DNA from: Gammaproteobacteria bacterium
Lineage (GTDB): Bacteria > Pseudomonadota > Gammaproteobacteria > GCA-001735895
Direction: 5' to 3'
Length of the DNA stretch: 41,176 bases
NCBI GenBank assembly: GCA_030066085.1
Contig: JASJCI010000002.1
Span: 1-41,176 of the forward strand
In this document: piece after piece, positions 8,271-17,209 of the stretch
Numbering within the stretch: position 1 is the first letter of the stretch
Layout of the letters: each line of letters opens with the position of its first letter
The notes under the pieces: generated by a model
Told to the model about the DNA's origin: nothing
The model's input: only the letters and a program-made list of their open reading frames with translations
Databases searched by the model: none
Translations under genes and position numbers: made by a program

Positions 8271-8921
8271 TTACTGGGCGAGGTAATCCAGGTCGGAAGC
8301 CTCGGTTTCACCCAGTGTCCAGGCGCCGCGGTTCTTGGCGTGCTCTACTGCCGCCGCACGTTCCGGGCCGCGCGCCTTCGGGATGTAAAAGTACTGGCCG
8401 GGATAGATCAGGTCGGCATCCTTGATCTGGCTCGAGTTTGCCTTGTAGATCAGCGGCCACTGATACGGGTTACCGTAAATGGTTTCCTGGCCAGCGATAG
8501 TCCACAGGCTGTCGCCGGCGACGACCAGGTATCCACCCATGTAGGGCGATTCTTCTTCGCTCGGAGCAGCCACGGCCTCGGTAGTTTCGCTCTGCAGGGC
8601 GGCGATCGCTTCGGCGGCAGCATCCTCGGCCTTGTTGGCCAGGATCTTGGCGCGCACGTGCTGGCAATCCTCGGCAGCCTGCTCGGCTTCTTCGATGATC
8701 TTCGCGTTCTCTTCCCAGTCGGCACCAAGATTGCGCGCGCGGGCATTCTTCAGCTTGGCGGCGTAAATGGCGTTACGAACCTCGGGAGTCGCGCCCTGAC
8801 ATTCTTCCTCTGCGGTTTCAGTCGGCGCTGGCTCGGGTGCGGAAGACTGCTGACAGCCCACGATCAGACCGGAGGTCATGAACGCAACAGCAGCAACCTT
8901 AAGGAGTTCTGTAGGTTTCAT
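8271..8921 (-). CDS. LysM-domain lipoprotein
   Basis: A 216-residue predicted lipoprotein. The signal peptide ends in a lipobox LIVGC (Cys near residue 23). An alanine- and glutamate-rich helical segment (about 40-120), probably coiled, follows. A LysM domain (about 128-180, VVAGDSLWTIAGQ to YPGQYFYIP) would bind peptidoglycan. It likely tethers outer membrane to cell wall or scaffolds an envelope complex. Start ATG at 8921 has GGAGA nine bases upstream. It is monocistronic by its terminator. Similar small LysM lipoproteins in gammaproteobacteria are uncharacterised. Confidence 0.9.
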   Translation of the reverse strand: MKPTELLKVAAVAFMTSGLIVGCQQSSAPEPAPTETAEEECQGATPEVRNAIYAAKLKNARARNLGADWEENAKIIEEAEQAAEDCQHVRAKILANKAEDAAAEAIAALQSETTEAVAAPSEEESPYMGGYLVVAGDSLWTIAGQETIYGNPYQWPLIYKANSSQIKDADLIYPGQYFYIPKARGPERAAAVEHAKNRGAWTLGETEASDLDYLAQ

Positions 8922-9198
8922 CTATTGTTTTCTCCGAGAACTATATTTGTAAGGTGGTAAGAGTGCTTATATTTGAGAGCCCATTGTGCCCAGAAGACTA
9001 CATGGATCAACCCTTTAGAGCAAGTTTTTCATGTAAATATTACTCACTTTGAAGGGGATTGTAGTGCAGATACGCAACATTTCCAGTCGGCATTTCATTC
9101 AGCTCGAAATAGTGCCTGCCGAACGCGTTCCGATACCTGTTGCCAAGCCGCGATGGTTGTTGTACAAATTCGCCAGACCCGGTCGCAGGGACCCTGCC

Positions 9199-10137
<939 letters not shown>

Positions 10138-10138
<1 letters not shown>

Positions 10139-10143
10139 AGGAG
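10138..10143 (+). promoter_or_regulatory. Ribosome binding site that fixes a TTG start
   Basis: AAGGAG lies five bases before the TTG at 10149 and directly at the stop of the WrbA-like gene. It makes TTG at 10149 the likely DUF2069 start rather than the in-frame TTG at 10131. Confidence 0.7.
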
Positions 10144-10148
10144 TCCGC

Positions 10149-10481
10149 TTGCATCCGCTCAAGATCGTAAGCCTGGCCAGCTGGCTGCTGCTGTTCGGCT
10201 GCCAGCTCGGTTTGTTATGGCCGACCCTCGAAATCGATCTTTACTGGGTGGCGTTGGCCTGCCTGCCGCTGCTGGTGCCGCTGCCGGGACTGCTGCGTGG
10301 GCGCCGTTACACCTATAAGTGGGTGGGTTTTCTGACGCTGATTTACTTCTGCGTCGGGGTCAGTGAAACCATGGCCAACCCGGCGCTGCTGGTCTACGGC
10401 CTCGGCACCACCTTCGGCAGCGTTACGCTGTTCCTCGCGGCAATCTACTACACGCGTTTTCTGCGCCAGGCCGGCGACTGA
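10149..10481 (+). CDS. DUF2069 small membrane protein
   Basis: A 110-residue inner-membrane protein of the DUF2069 family (PF09842), found next to wrbA-like genes in many gammaproteobacteria. Four hydrophobic helices are visible, with the conserved charged loop GRRYTYKWVGFLTL between helices two and three and SETMANP in the next loop. Function is unknown. The TTG start at 10149 is set by the AAGGAG motif ten bases after the WrbA reading frame closes. It is the last gene of the arsC-wrbA-DUF2069 unit and ends convergent with hda. Confidence 0.85.
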   Translation: MHPLKIVSLASWLLLFGCQLGLLWPTLEIDLYWVALACLPLLVPLPGLLRGRRYTYKWVGFLTLIYFCVGVSETMANPALLVYGLGTTFGSVTLFLAAIYYTRFLRQAGD

Positions 10482-10489
10482 CCTGACTC

Positions 10490-11188
10490 TCAGCAACCGG
10501 TTTCGGCCAGCGTCTGCTTGATCAGGGGGATCGTGATGCGCTGCTGGCGCGAAAGCGACGCGCCGTCGAGCCGATGCAGAATTGCCATCTGCGCATCGAG
10601 ACCGCGCGCATGGTGGGTCAGCAGGTACGAAAGCACTTCGGGCGACAGTTCCAGTCCGAGCAGCCGCGCACGCCGGGCGAGGATATCGCGGACGCTGTCC
10701 TCGTCGTGCCGCGGCAGCTCCAGCATCAGCCCCCACTGCAGGCGCGAGCGCAGGTCGTCGAGCGCCAGGTCGAGTCGGGACGGCCGCGTCGACAACGAAT
10801 ACAGCAGGCGAAGCCCGCCCGTGCGGCAGCGATTGATGACCCGGTAGAACACCGCTTCCCAGTCGGCGTGCCCGGCCAGCGCGTCCAGGTTGTCGACCGC
10901 AAGCAGTGCGCAGTCTTCGTAACCGTCGAAGGATTCCGCATCGAAACCGACCAGTTCGAGCGCATCGTAAACCTGCATACGAACACCCTGGTCGCGGGCA
11001 TGCCGGGCAGTTGCATTGAGCAGGTGCGTCTTGCCGCTGCCGCGCTCGCCGTACAGGCCCAGCTGACTTTCGCCGTTACCGGCCACCTGCTCGCGCAGGC
11101 TGGCGACGATCAGCCCGGCACCCTCGCCGAAAAAATTATCCAGGCTGAAATGCCGATCCAGCTGCAGGGGTAACGGGATCTGTTTGAT
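10490..11188 (-). CDS. hda: Hda, DnaA regulatory inactivator, with apparent ATC start
   Basis: A 232-residue DnaA-related AAA+ protein that, bound to the sliding clamp, promotes hydrolysis of DnaA-ATP and prevents re-initiation of replication. Visible are Walker A GERGSGKTH (about 47-55), Walker B LLAVDNLD, sensor 1 and arginine-finger region, and the C-terminal RQQRITIPLIKQTL typical of Hda. The N-terminus read upstream continues with family-like sequence KQIPLPLQLDRHFSLDNFF, which contains the clamp-binding motif QIPLPL. The first ATG/GTG/TTG codon in frame is a GTG at 11086, which would delete this motif. An ATC at 11188 has GGGAG seven bases upstream and matches the family start position. 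A stop codon (TAG) lies just before it. Confidence 0.88.
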   Translation of the reverse strand: MKQIPLPLQLDRHFSLDNFFGEGAGLIVASLREQVAGNGESQLGLYGERGSGKTHLLNATARHARDQGVRMQVYDALELVGFDAESFDGYEDCALLAVDNLDALAGHADWEAVFYRVINRCRTGGLRLLYSLSTRPSRLDLALDDLRSRLQWGLMLELPRHDEDSVRDILARRARLLGLELSPEVLSYLLTHHARGLDAQMAILHRLDGASLSRQQRITIPLIKQTLAETGC

Positions 11189-11191
11189 CTA

Positions 11192-12283
11192 TCAGCTCCC
11201 GCGGTCCACGTAGCTGTAGTTGAGAATGATCTGGTTTTCGCCCTGGGTACTGACGCGCGGAAAGTTCTCCTGTTCCAGCACTTCGCCGAACTCGATCAGC
11301 CGCTGCAGATCCTCCGGATCGTTGCGCAGCTGCAGTCGATAGGTAACCACGCCCTGGTCGATCGTCGCGACGCGCACGTTGTCGACCGCATTGAGCGAGT
11401 CCAGGTAGCGCTGCACCTTGATCACCTGCTCGATACCGTTCAGCGACGAAACGCTCATCAGCAAGGATTCCTCCACCCGTCGATGATCCTCGAGGGCAAA
11501 CTCCAGCGCGAGGACTTTTGCCAGGTGGCCGATAACCTGGTCGACCACCGCCTGCTTGGACGAGGCCTGGTGCTGCCAGCGAAACACCTGTTCGTCGAAG
11601 CGCACTTCCCAGTCACCCTGCCAGCCCTGCCCGCTGCGCCCGATGATCTGGCCGACCACCAACGCATCCGGCGCATAGCGCGCGGCCATCGACTGGATCT
11701 GGTCGATCTCGCGCGATACCACGTCACCGATACCAACCTGCGAGATGTCCTGCAGATCCATCAGCGGAAACAGCACCGGCACCGCGTAACGCGCCGCCGC
11801 CTGGTCCAGCGACTCGACCAGGTCAGGCGTACTGTCGTCCGATACCAGCCGGATGTTCTCGTTGACGTCGTAGGAAATCACCAGCAGGCTGCTGGGCCGC
11901 TCACGTCCCCAGATCGGAAAGTTATGTTCGCGCAACAGGCCTTCGATCAACTGCTGATCGAAATCGATGCGCAGGTAGAGCCGCCCGGCATCGAACTCGG
12001 CGTCGTCCGGTGACTTGCGGGTAATGTAGCGAAACTGCTTTACGTAGCGGGCGCTGCGCGCCAGCGGGCGCTCGAAGGCCGGACTGAGCAGGGGTCCGTC
12101 CGATCCACTGACCTTGATCACGACCTGGCGAAAGGCCTGGTTGAAGGATTCCAGCCGCAGGCTGGTTGTCTGGTCGGCCACCGGCAGTTCGACGGTGAAC
12201 AGGTCTTCGACGATCACCGCCTGCGCCGGCATCTGCCAGCCCAGGCACAGCAGCAGCCAGGGTAAAAACCGTTTTACGTTCAT
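11192..12283 (-). CDS. DUF2066-domain exported protein
   Basis: A 363-residue protein of the DUF2066 family (PF09839), conserved next to purM and hda in pseudomonads and relatives. A signal peptide (about residues 1-22, ending PAQA) is followed by the DUF2066 domain, with QAFRQVVIKVSG and the repeated beta/alpha pattern of the C-terminal half. It is likely periplasmic; the role is not established. The ATG at 12283 is chosen because it gives the signal peptide; a longer frame to 12367 would run into the purM start. Its TGA is followed in the same frame by TAG and then the hda ATC. Confidence 0.85.
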   Translation of the reverse strand: MNVKRFLPWLLLCLGWQMPAQAVIVEDLFTVELPVADQTTSLRLESFNQAFRQVVIKVSGSDGPLLSPAFERPLARSARYVKQFRYITRKSPDDAEFDAGRLYLRIDFDQQLIEGLLREHNFPIWGRERPSSLLVISYDVNENIRLVSDDSTPDLVESLDQAAARYAVPVLFPLMDLQDISQVGIGDVVSREIDQIQSMAARYAPDALVVGQIIGRSGQGWQGDWEVRFDEQVFRWQHQASSKQAVVDQVIGHLAKVLALEFALEDHRRVEESLLMSVSSLNGIEQVIKVQRYLDSLNAVDNVRVATIDQGVVTYRLQLRNDPEDLQRLIEFGEVLEQENFPRVSTQGENQIILNYSYVDRGS

Positions 12284-12365
12284 GATCAGGGGGCTCGCTA
12301 ACCCGGACAATTGGCGACGAGGCGTGTAAAATACCACAGGCTTTGTATTTCCTGAACAGACAAAC

Positions 12366-13403
12366 ATGACTGCTGAACCCTCCCTGAGCTATCGCGAGGC
12401 AGGCGTCGATATCGACGCGGGCAACGAACTGGTTGAGCGGATCAAGCCGGCGATACGTTCTACCCGACGCGAGGGCAGTATCGGCGGCATAGGCGGTTTC
12501 GGCGGCCTGTTCGAACTGCCGCTCGAGCGTTACCGGAATCCCCTGCTGGTCTCGGGCACCGATGGTGTCGGCACCAAGCTCAAGCTGGCGAGCGAACTCG
12601 GCCGGTTCGACGGCATCGGCATCGACCTGGTGGCCATGTGCGCCAACGATATCGCGGTGCTCGGCGCCGAGGCGCTGTTTTTCCTCGACTACTACGCCAC
12701 CGGCCAGCTGCAGCTCGACCAGGCACAGCAGGTGATCGAGGGTATCGCCGAGGGCTGCCGGCAGGCGGGCTGCGCACTGATCGGTGGCGAAACCGCGGAG
12801 ATGCCCGGCGTCTACGCGCCCGGCGATTTCGACCTCGCCGGCTTTTGCGTCGGGATCGTCGAGCGCGACCGGGTAATCGACGGCAGTTCGATTGGTCACG
12901 GCGACCGCCTGCTCGCGCTGGCCTCGTCCGGAGTGCATTCGAACGGCTTTTCACTGGTTCGCAAGATCGTCGAAATCAGCGGCGCCGATTTCGACCAGGC
13001 CTGTGGTGACGACAAGCTCGGGACAACCCTGATGATACCGACGCGGATATACGTCAAGACCCTGCTGGCGCTGGCGACGTCCTGCCCGCTCAAGGGCATC
13101 GTGCACGTCACTGGCGGCGGCCTGGTCGATAACCTGCCCCGTATACTGCCGGACAACTGCAGCGCTGCGATCGACCTGTCGAGCTGGCAATTCCCGGACG
13201 TGTTCGCCTGGCTGCAGCAGGCCGGCGGCATCGAACAGCAGGAAATGCTGCGCACCTTCAATTGTGGCGTCGGCATGGTCATCGCGGTCGCGCCCGACGT
13301 GGTCGACGATTGCCTGGCACGCCTGCGCGAGCTGGGGGAAACCGCCTGGCAAATCGGGCAAATCGTAGCGCGCGGCGACGATGCGGGCGTGGTATTCGGA
13401 TGA
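12366..13403 (+). CDS. purM: Phosphoribosylformylglycinamidine cyclo-ligase
   Basis: A 345-residue AIR synthetase, fifth step of purine biosynthesis: FGAM plus ATP gives AIR. Family motifs include the [20 protein letters not shown] start, [49 protein letters not shown] and [13 protein letters not shown]. The length is normal and the ATG at 12366 fits the family start. It is divergent from the DUF2066 gene (82-bp gap) and overlaps purN by the ATGA arrangement, so the two are translationally coupled. Confidence 0.98.
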   Translation: MTAEPSLSYREAGVDIDAGNELVERIKPAIRSTRREGSIGGIGGFGGLFELPLERYRNPLLVSGTDGVGTKLKLASELGRFDGIGIDLVAMCANDIAVLGAEALFFLDYYATGQLQLDQAQQVIEGIAEGCRQAGCALIGGETAEMPGVYAPGDFDLAGFCVGIVERDRVIDGSSIGHGDRLLALASSGVHSNGFSLVRKIVEISGADFDQACGDDKLGTTLMIPTRIYVKTLLALATSCPLKGIVHVTGGGLVDNLPRILPDNCSAAIDLSSWQFPDVFAWLQQAGGIEQQEMLRTFNCGVGMVIAVAPDVVDDCLARLRELGETAWQIGQIVARGDDAGVVFG

Positions 13404-14047
13404 AACGGCCGCTGACGCTGGCGGTGCTGATCTCCGGCAACGGCAGCAACCTGCAAGCCATCATCGATGCGATCGAGGACGGTCGCATCGATGCCAGGAT
13501 CGCGCTTGTCGTCAGCAACCTGCCCGACGCCTACGGTCTCGAGCGCGCGCGCAGGCACGGGCTGACGACCCGCATCATCGACCACCGGGATTTTGCCGAT
13601 CGCAACGTTTACGATGCCGAACTGGCGGCCGCGCTCGACACGGTCGAACCCGACTTCATCGTGCTGGCCGGTTTCATGCGCATTCTGGGCGCGGCGCTGG
13701 TCGCTCGTTACGAGCACCGCATTCTCAACATTCACCCGTCGCTGTTACCGGCTTACAAAGGACTCGATACCTACCAGCGCGCACTCGATCACGGCGAGAG
13801 CCGGCACGGTGTCAGCATCCACCTGGTAACCGCCCGGCTCGACGACGGGCCGGTGCTGCTGCAGGGCAGTTACCCGATCGAGGAGCACGACGATCCCGAG
13901 CGAATGGCGCAAAAAGGCCACGTCCTGGAGCACCGCATGTACCCGGCCCTCATCGGCTGGCTAGCCGAGGGCCGCCTGACTATTCACGAGGGCCAGGCTT
14001 GTTATGATCAGCAACCTTTACAGGCGCCGATCCAGTTTCCGGCCTAG
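13400..14047 (+). CDS. purN: Phosphoribosylglycinamide formyltransferase
   Basis: A 215-residue folate-dependent GAR transformylase, third step of purine synthesis, using 10-formyl-tetrahydrofolate. N-terminal [13 protein letters not shown] binds the phosphoribosyl group. The catalytic triad is visible: N and H in [14 protein letters not shown] and D in [15 protein letters not shown]. The ATG lies at 13400, overlapping the purM stop (ATGA). Glycine cleavage genes elsewhere in the window would feed one-carbon units into this reaction. Its 3' end overlaps the next gene by 44 bp. Confidence 0.97.
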   Translation: MKRPLTLAVLISGNGSNLQAIIDAIEDGRIDARIALVVSNLPDAYGLERARRHGLTTRIIDHRDFADRNVYDAELAAALDTVEPDFIVLAGFMRILGAALVARYEHRILNIHPSLLPAYKGLDTYQRALDHGESRHGVSIHLVTARLDDGPVLLQGSYPIEEHDDPERMAQKGHVLEHRMYPALIGWLAEGRLTIHEGQACYDQQPLQAPIQFPA

Positions 14048-14747
14048 CGTCGCGCTGCTGGCAATGGCGCTGCTGCTGGCGCTGGCACTGCCGGCGCGGG
14101 CCGTCGACCTGCGCGCCTATAATGCCACCTATCGGCTCTACAAAGGTGGCATGCATGTCGGCAATTCGAGTATCGAACTGGCGCGCAACGGCGATTACTG
14201 GCACTGGCGCATGGGAGTGCGGGCACGCGGTTTCTACTCACTGTTTACCCGCAAGCAACCGTTGGTCGAAACCCTGTTCGCACCCGGGGAAGACAGCATT
14301 CGCCTGCATCGCATCACGGTGAGCGACGCCGGCAACGGCAAGAGCAGCGAATCGGCCAGCTTCGACTGGAGCAACGGCGAAGTCGAAGTGCATCGCAAGG
14401 GCAAGCGCCGCACCCTGCCGCTGGAAGGGGGCGTGTACGACCAGCAAACCCTGCACTGGTTGGCGGCGACGATGCTCGAGCGCGAGCAGAAAAGTCTCAG
14501 CGTGACCTTATATCGCAAGGGTAAGCTGGTCGATTCGATCCTGAGTTACCGCGGCCGCGGTATCGTCGCCATCGACGGTGAGGAACACGATAGCCACATT
14601 TTCACGCAGTGGACCCAGCGCAGCAGCTCGAGGCTGCGCCTTTATTACGACGTGGACAATCCGATGCTGCCACTGAGGGTCGAGAGGCAGGAATCCGGCG
14701 ATACCCCGGCAATCCTGCAACTGGAGTCGGTCGACTGGCAGCTATAG
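14004..14747 (+). CDS. DUF3108 exported protein
   Basis: A 247-residue envelope protein of the DUF3108 family (PF11306), regularly found after purN in gammaproteobacteria. A long signal peptide (about residues 1-33) has an arginine-rich n-region ([10 protein letters not shown]) and ends LPARA. The mature part is beta-rich with the family motifs YNATYRLYKGGMHVGNSS and RARGFYSLF. I keep the ATG at 14004, although it overlaps purN by 44 bp, because it supplies the basic n-region; the ATG at 14064 would leave a signal without one. Function is unknown; a role in envelope lipid or polymer handling is only a guess. It ends convergent with the DsrE-like gene, sharing the palindrome CTATAG. Confidence 0.85.
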   Translation: MISNLYRRRSSFRPSVALLAMALLLALALPARAVDLRAYNATYRLYKGGMHVGNSSIELARNGDYWHWRMGVRARGFYSLFTRKQPLVETLFAPGEDSIRLHRITVSDAGNGKSSESASFDWSNGEVEVHRKGKRRTLPLEGGVYDQQTLHWLAATMLEREQKSLSVTLYRKGKLVDSILSYRGRGIVAIDGEEHDSHIFTQWTQRSSSRLRLYYDVDNPMLPLRVERQESGDTPAILQLESVDWQL

Positions 14748-15179
14748 GCTGGTGAATCCTTGTTCGCTTTGCAGCCGCCGCACCTCGGCCGGCGCAAACG
14801 GCACCTGCTCGATGAAGCTCGGCAACTCTTCCTGCTCGATCTGCAGGGTGCGCATCATCGTCTGGCAGGCCTTGATATCGATGATGTTGTCCTGGTCGAG
14901 CATTCTCGCCCGGTCCACCACCGACTGGTTCAACGACGCCTGCCCCTTCTGGAACAGGCGTAACTCGTTACCATGCAACACTACCGCGATCCTGCTGTGC
15001 TGTTCGGGATCGAACAGCTCGCGTAAATCCTCGGCGCGGTTCAGCACCACGTTGAGTTGCTCGGCCGATTCGACCGTGACACTGAATACGTAGCCGCTGG
15101 GTGTGTCGTCGCCCTTGGCCGAGACCACCGCCGGAGCCAGCAGCAGGCAACAGGCAATAGCCAGGCCGCGCCGAATCAC
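14742..15179 (-). CDS. Exported DsrE-like protein
   Basis: A 145-residue protein with a signal peptide (about residues 1-21, ending VVSA) and a DsrE-type sulfurtransferase fold. Conserved features are VVLHGNELRLF, the helix with VDRARMLDQ, and IKACQTMM with Cys105 at the position of the DsrE-family sulfur-carrying cysteine; the end ELPSFIEQVPFAPAEVRRLQ matches periplasmic DsrE-like proteins. Its role may be in periplasmic sulfur or thiol handling, but no dsr or sox genes are nearby. Start is a GTG overlapping the pmbA stop codon by one base, so coupling with pmbA is likely. Family call moderately sure, function unknown. Confidence 0.75.
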   Translation of the reverse strand: MIRRGLAIACCLLLAPAVVSAKGDDTPSGYVFSVTVESAEQLNVVLNRAEDLRELFDPEQHSRIAVVLHGNELRLFQKGQASLNQSVVDRARMLDQDNIIDIKACQTMMRTLQIEQEELPSFIEQVPFAPAEVRRLQSEQGFTSL

Positions 15180-16534
15180 TAGTCGACTCCACCGATAGTC
15201 ATGTTTTCGATCAGGATCGATCCACAGCGGATACTGCCACGCTGATCGATATCGTTGCCGATTTCGACGATTCCGCGAAACATTTCGCGCAGGTTGGACG
15301 CGATGGTGACTTCTTCCACTGGCCGGTCGATCTGCCCGTTTTCAACCCAGAAACCGGCCGCGCCGCGCGAGTAATCGCCGGTGACGGTATTGATACCCTG
15401 CCCCATGAGCTCGGTGACGAGAAAACCACGATTCATGGCCGCGAGACATTCACTGAAGGTCTTGCCGGTGGAATCGAGCATCAGGTTGTGGACGCCGCTG
15501 GCGTGACCGGTGGATTCCCGCCCAAGCTTGCGCGCGGCGTAGGAATCGAGCAGGTAATGCTGGATGACACCATCGCTGACCAGCGGGGTCGCCCGGGTCG
15601 CAACACCCTCGGAATCATAGTTTGCCGAACCGAGAGCCTGCGCTAAAAAGGGATCCTCGCGCAGCTGGACAAAGTCCGGGAATACCTGTTCGCCGAGCGC
15701 GTCGAGCAGGAAACTCGCCTTGCGGTACTGCGCCGCGCCGCCAATCGCCGAGGTCAGGTGGCCGACCAGGCCGCGCGCCATTTCCGGCGCGTACAGCACC
15801 GGCGCCTGGGTGGTCTTGAGCTTGCTGGCATCGAGCCGACGCACGGTACGCTCGGCCGCCTTTTCGCCGACGCTGCGTGCACTGGCAAGCGCGTCCGGGT
15901 TGCGGCTGACGTCGTACCAGTAATCACGCTGCATATTGCCGCCGGATTCGGCGACTACCGAACAGCTGATGCCATGACGGGTCTTGTGCTGGGCCTGCAG
16001 GAAACCGTGCGAATTACCGTACACGGAGACCCCGGCATTCAGGTCTACCGCCGCACCTTCCGAGTTGACGATGCGCGGATCGTGCGACAGCGCCGCGTTT
16101 TCGCACTCGAGCGCAAGATCGATCACCGCCTGCGGTTCCAGCTTCCAGGGATGATAAAGATCGAGCGCATGAAACTCGGTTGCCATCAGCGCGGCATCGG
16201 CAAGCCCGGTGCACGGATCCTCGGAAGTGTAGCGCGCGATGTTGCATGCCGCCTCGACCGTGCGCCGGATGGCATCGGGATCGAGGTTGGAGGTGCTTGC
16301 GCTGCCCTTGTGGCGGCCGAAGTAAACGCTGATGCCGAGGCCATTGTCCTGCTGGTGCTCGATGGTCTCGACCTCGCCCATTCGGCTGCCTACCGACAGG
16401 CCCTGCGACACCGACAGGCCAGCCTCGGCCTGGCTGGCGCCCGCGGCCTGCGCCATGGCAAGCGTCTCGGCGACCAGGTTTTTCAGCGAGTCGTCATCGG
16501 GAAATGGTAAGCTATCGTGGATTGTCGGTTTCAT
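15179..16534 (-). CDS. pmbA: PmbA/TldE metalloprotease subunit
   Basis: A 451-residue member of the TldD/PmbA family (PF01523), length normal. TldE/PmbA lacks the zinc site itself and pairs with TldD to form a cytoplasmic protease. In E. coli the pair matures microcin B17 and degrades CcdA. Typical segments: QQDNGLGISVYFGRHKGSAS, YDSEGVATRAT, LLDSYAARKLGRESTGHA and the C-terminal GRCG-like end SIRCGSILIENMTIGG. tldD is not in the window. It is divergent from darP, a common gammaproteobacterial arrangement. Confidence 0.96.
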   Translation of the reverse strand: MKPTIHDSLPFPDDDSLKNLVAETLAMAQAAGASQAEAGLSVSQGLSVGSRMGEVETIEHQQDNGLGISVYFGRHKGSASTSNLDPDAIRRTVEAACNIARYTSEDPCTGLADAALMATEFHALDLYHPWKLEPQAVIDLALECENAALSHDPRIVNSEGAAVDLNAGVSVYGNSHGFLQAQHKTRHGISCSVVAESGGNMQRDYWYDVSRNPDALASARSVGEKAAERTVRRLDASKLKTTQAPVLYAPEMARGLVGHLTSAIGGAAQYRKASFLLDALGEQVFPDFVQLREDPFLAQALGSANYDSEGVATRATPLVSDGVIQHYLLDSYAARKLGRESTGHASGVHNLMLDSTGKTFSECLAAMNRGFLVTELMGQGINTVTGDYSRGAAGFWVENGQIDRPVEEVTIASNLREMFRGIVEIGNDIDQRGSIRCGSILIENMTIGGVD

Positions 16535-16558
16535 CCGCGCATTTTATCGCAGTCGCTC

Positions 16559-17065
16559 ATGGAAAACGATGCAGATATCGACGAAATCGAGTACGTCAGC
16601 AAGTCGCAGTTGAAGCGTGACAGCCTGGCGTTACAGGATCTCGGCAAGCGGCTGGCAGAACTGTCGGCGGACCAGCTCGCGCGTATTCCGCTGGATGCCC
16701 AACTGCGCGAGGCCATCGAACTCGCGCACCGGATTCGCAACAAGCGCAGTGCCCTGAAACGGCATTTCCAGTACATCGGCAAACTGCTGCGAGCACGCGA
16801 TCCGGAACCGATTCGCGCGGCGCTGGCCGACATCGACCGCGAAGGTCAGCAATCGATCCAGCGCCACCACCGCGCCGAGGCCTGGCGCGACCGGATCGTC
16901 GAGCAAGGCAACAGTGCAATTGACGCGCTGCTCGACGAATTGCCCGCGGCCGACCGCCAGAAACTGCGTCAGCTATTGCGCAACTTCGAGCACGCCGGCT
17001 CCGACGGTAAAAAAACCGAACACGCACGCCAGATCTATCGCGAAATATTCCAGCTACTGGAATAG
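16559..17065 (+). CDS. darP: DarP/YjgA ribosome-associated protein (DUF615)
   Basis: A 168-residue DUF615 protein (PF04751). In E. coli DarP (YjgA) binds late 50S precursors and helps assemble the large subunit. Landmarks are EYVSKSQLKRDSLALQDLGKRL near the N-terminus, the basic RIRNKRSALKRHFQYIGKLLR helix and the C-terminal QLLRNFEHAGSDGKKTEHARQIYREIFQLL. I use the ATG at 16559, which places the conserved acidic tail at residue 1. It is divergent from pmbA with a 24-bp gap. Confidence 0.95.
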   Translation: MENDADIDEIEYVSKSQLKRDSLALQDLGKRLAELSADQLARIPLDAQLREAIELAHRIRNKRSALKRHFQYIGKLLRARDPEPIRAALADIDREGQQSIQRHHRAEAWRDRIVEQGNSAIDALLDELPAADRQKLRQLLRNFEHAGSDGKKTEHARQIYREIFQLLE

Positions 17066-17090
17066 CCGCCGTCTATCTTGCAGGCCCTCC

Positions 17091-17203
17091 CGCAGTCGGG
17101 GACAGAACGAGCCGCAATCAGGATCAGCTACCCGCAACCATCTCGCCGGCGAACTTCAGCGGGTAGCCGGATCGACTGGCGGCTGGCTGTGTCCCCGACT
17201 GCG
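17091..17203. repeat. 113-bp nested palindrome between darP and aroC
   Basis: Outer arms CGCAGTCGGGGACA (17091-17104) and TGTCCCCGACTGCG (17190-17203) are perfect 14-base inverses. Inner arms GCTACCCGC (17127-17135) and GCGGGTAGC (17159-17167) are perfect 9-base inverses. The whole sits in the 144-bp gap between two convergent genes. GGGGACAG-type ends resemble REP/MITE elements moved by IS200-like REP-associated transposases; no transposase is present here. It may also act as a bidirectional transcription end, although no T run is seen. Confidence 0.75.
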
Positions 17204-17209
17204 CGGAAT

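Noticed and set aside
8922-9198. Extra gene or N-terminal extension of the ArsC-like gene
   Set aside because: The 50 codons before 9199 do not look like the family; no other coding signal is seen in this 277-bp gap.
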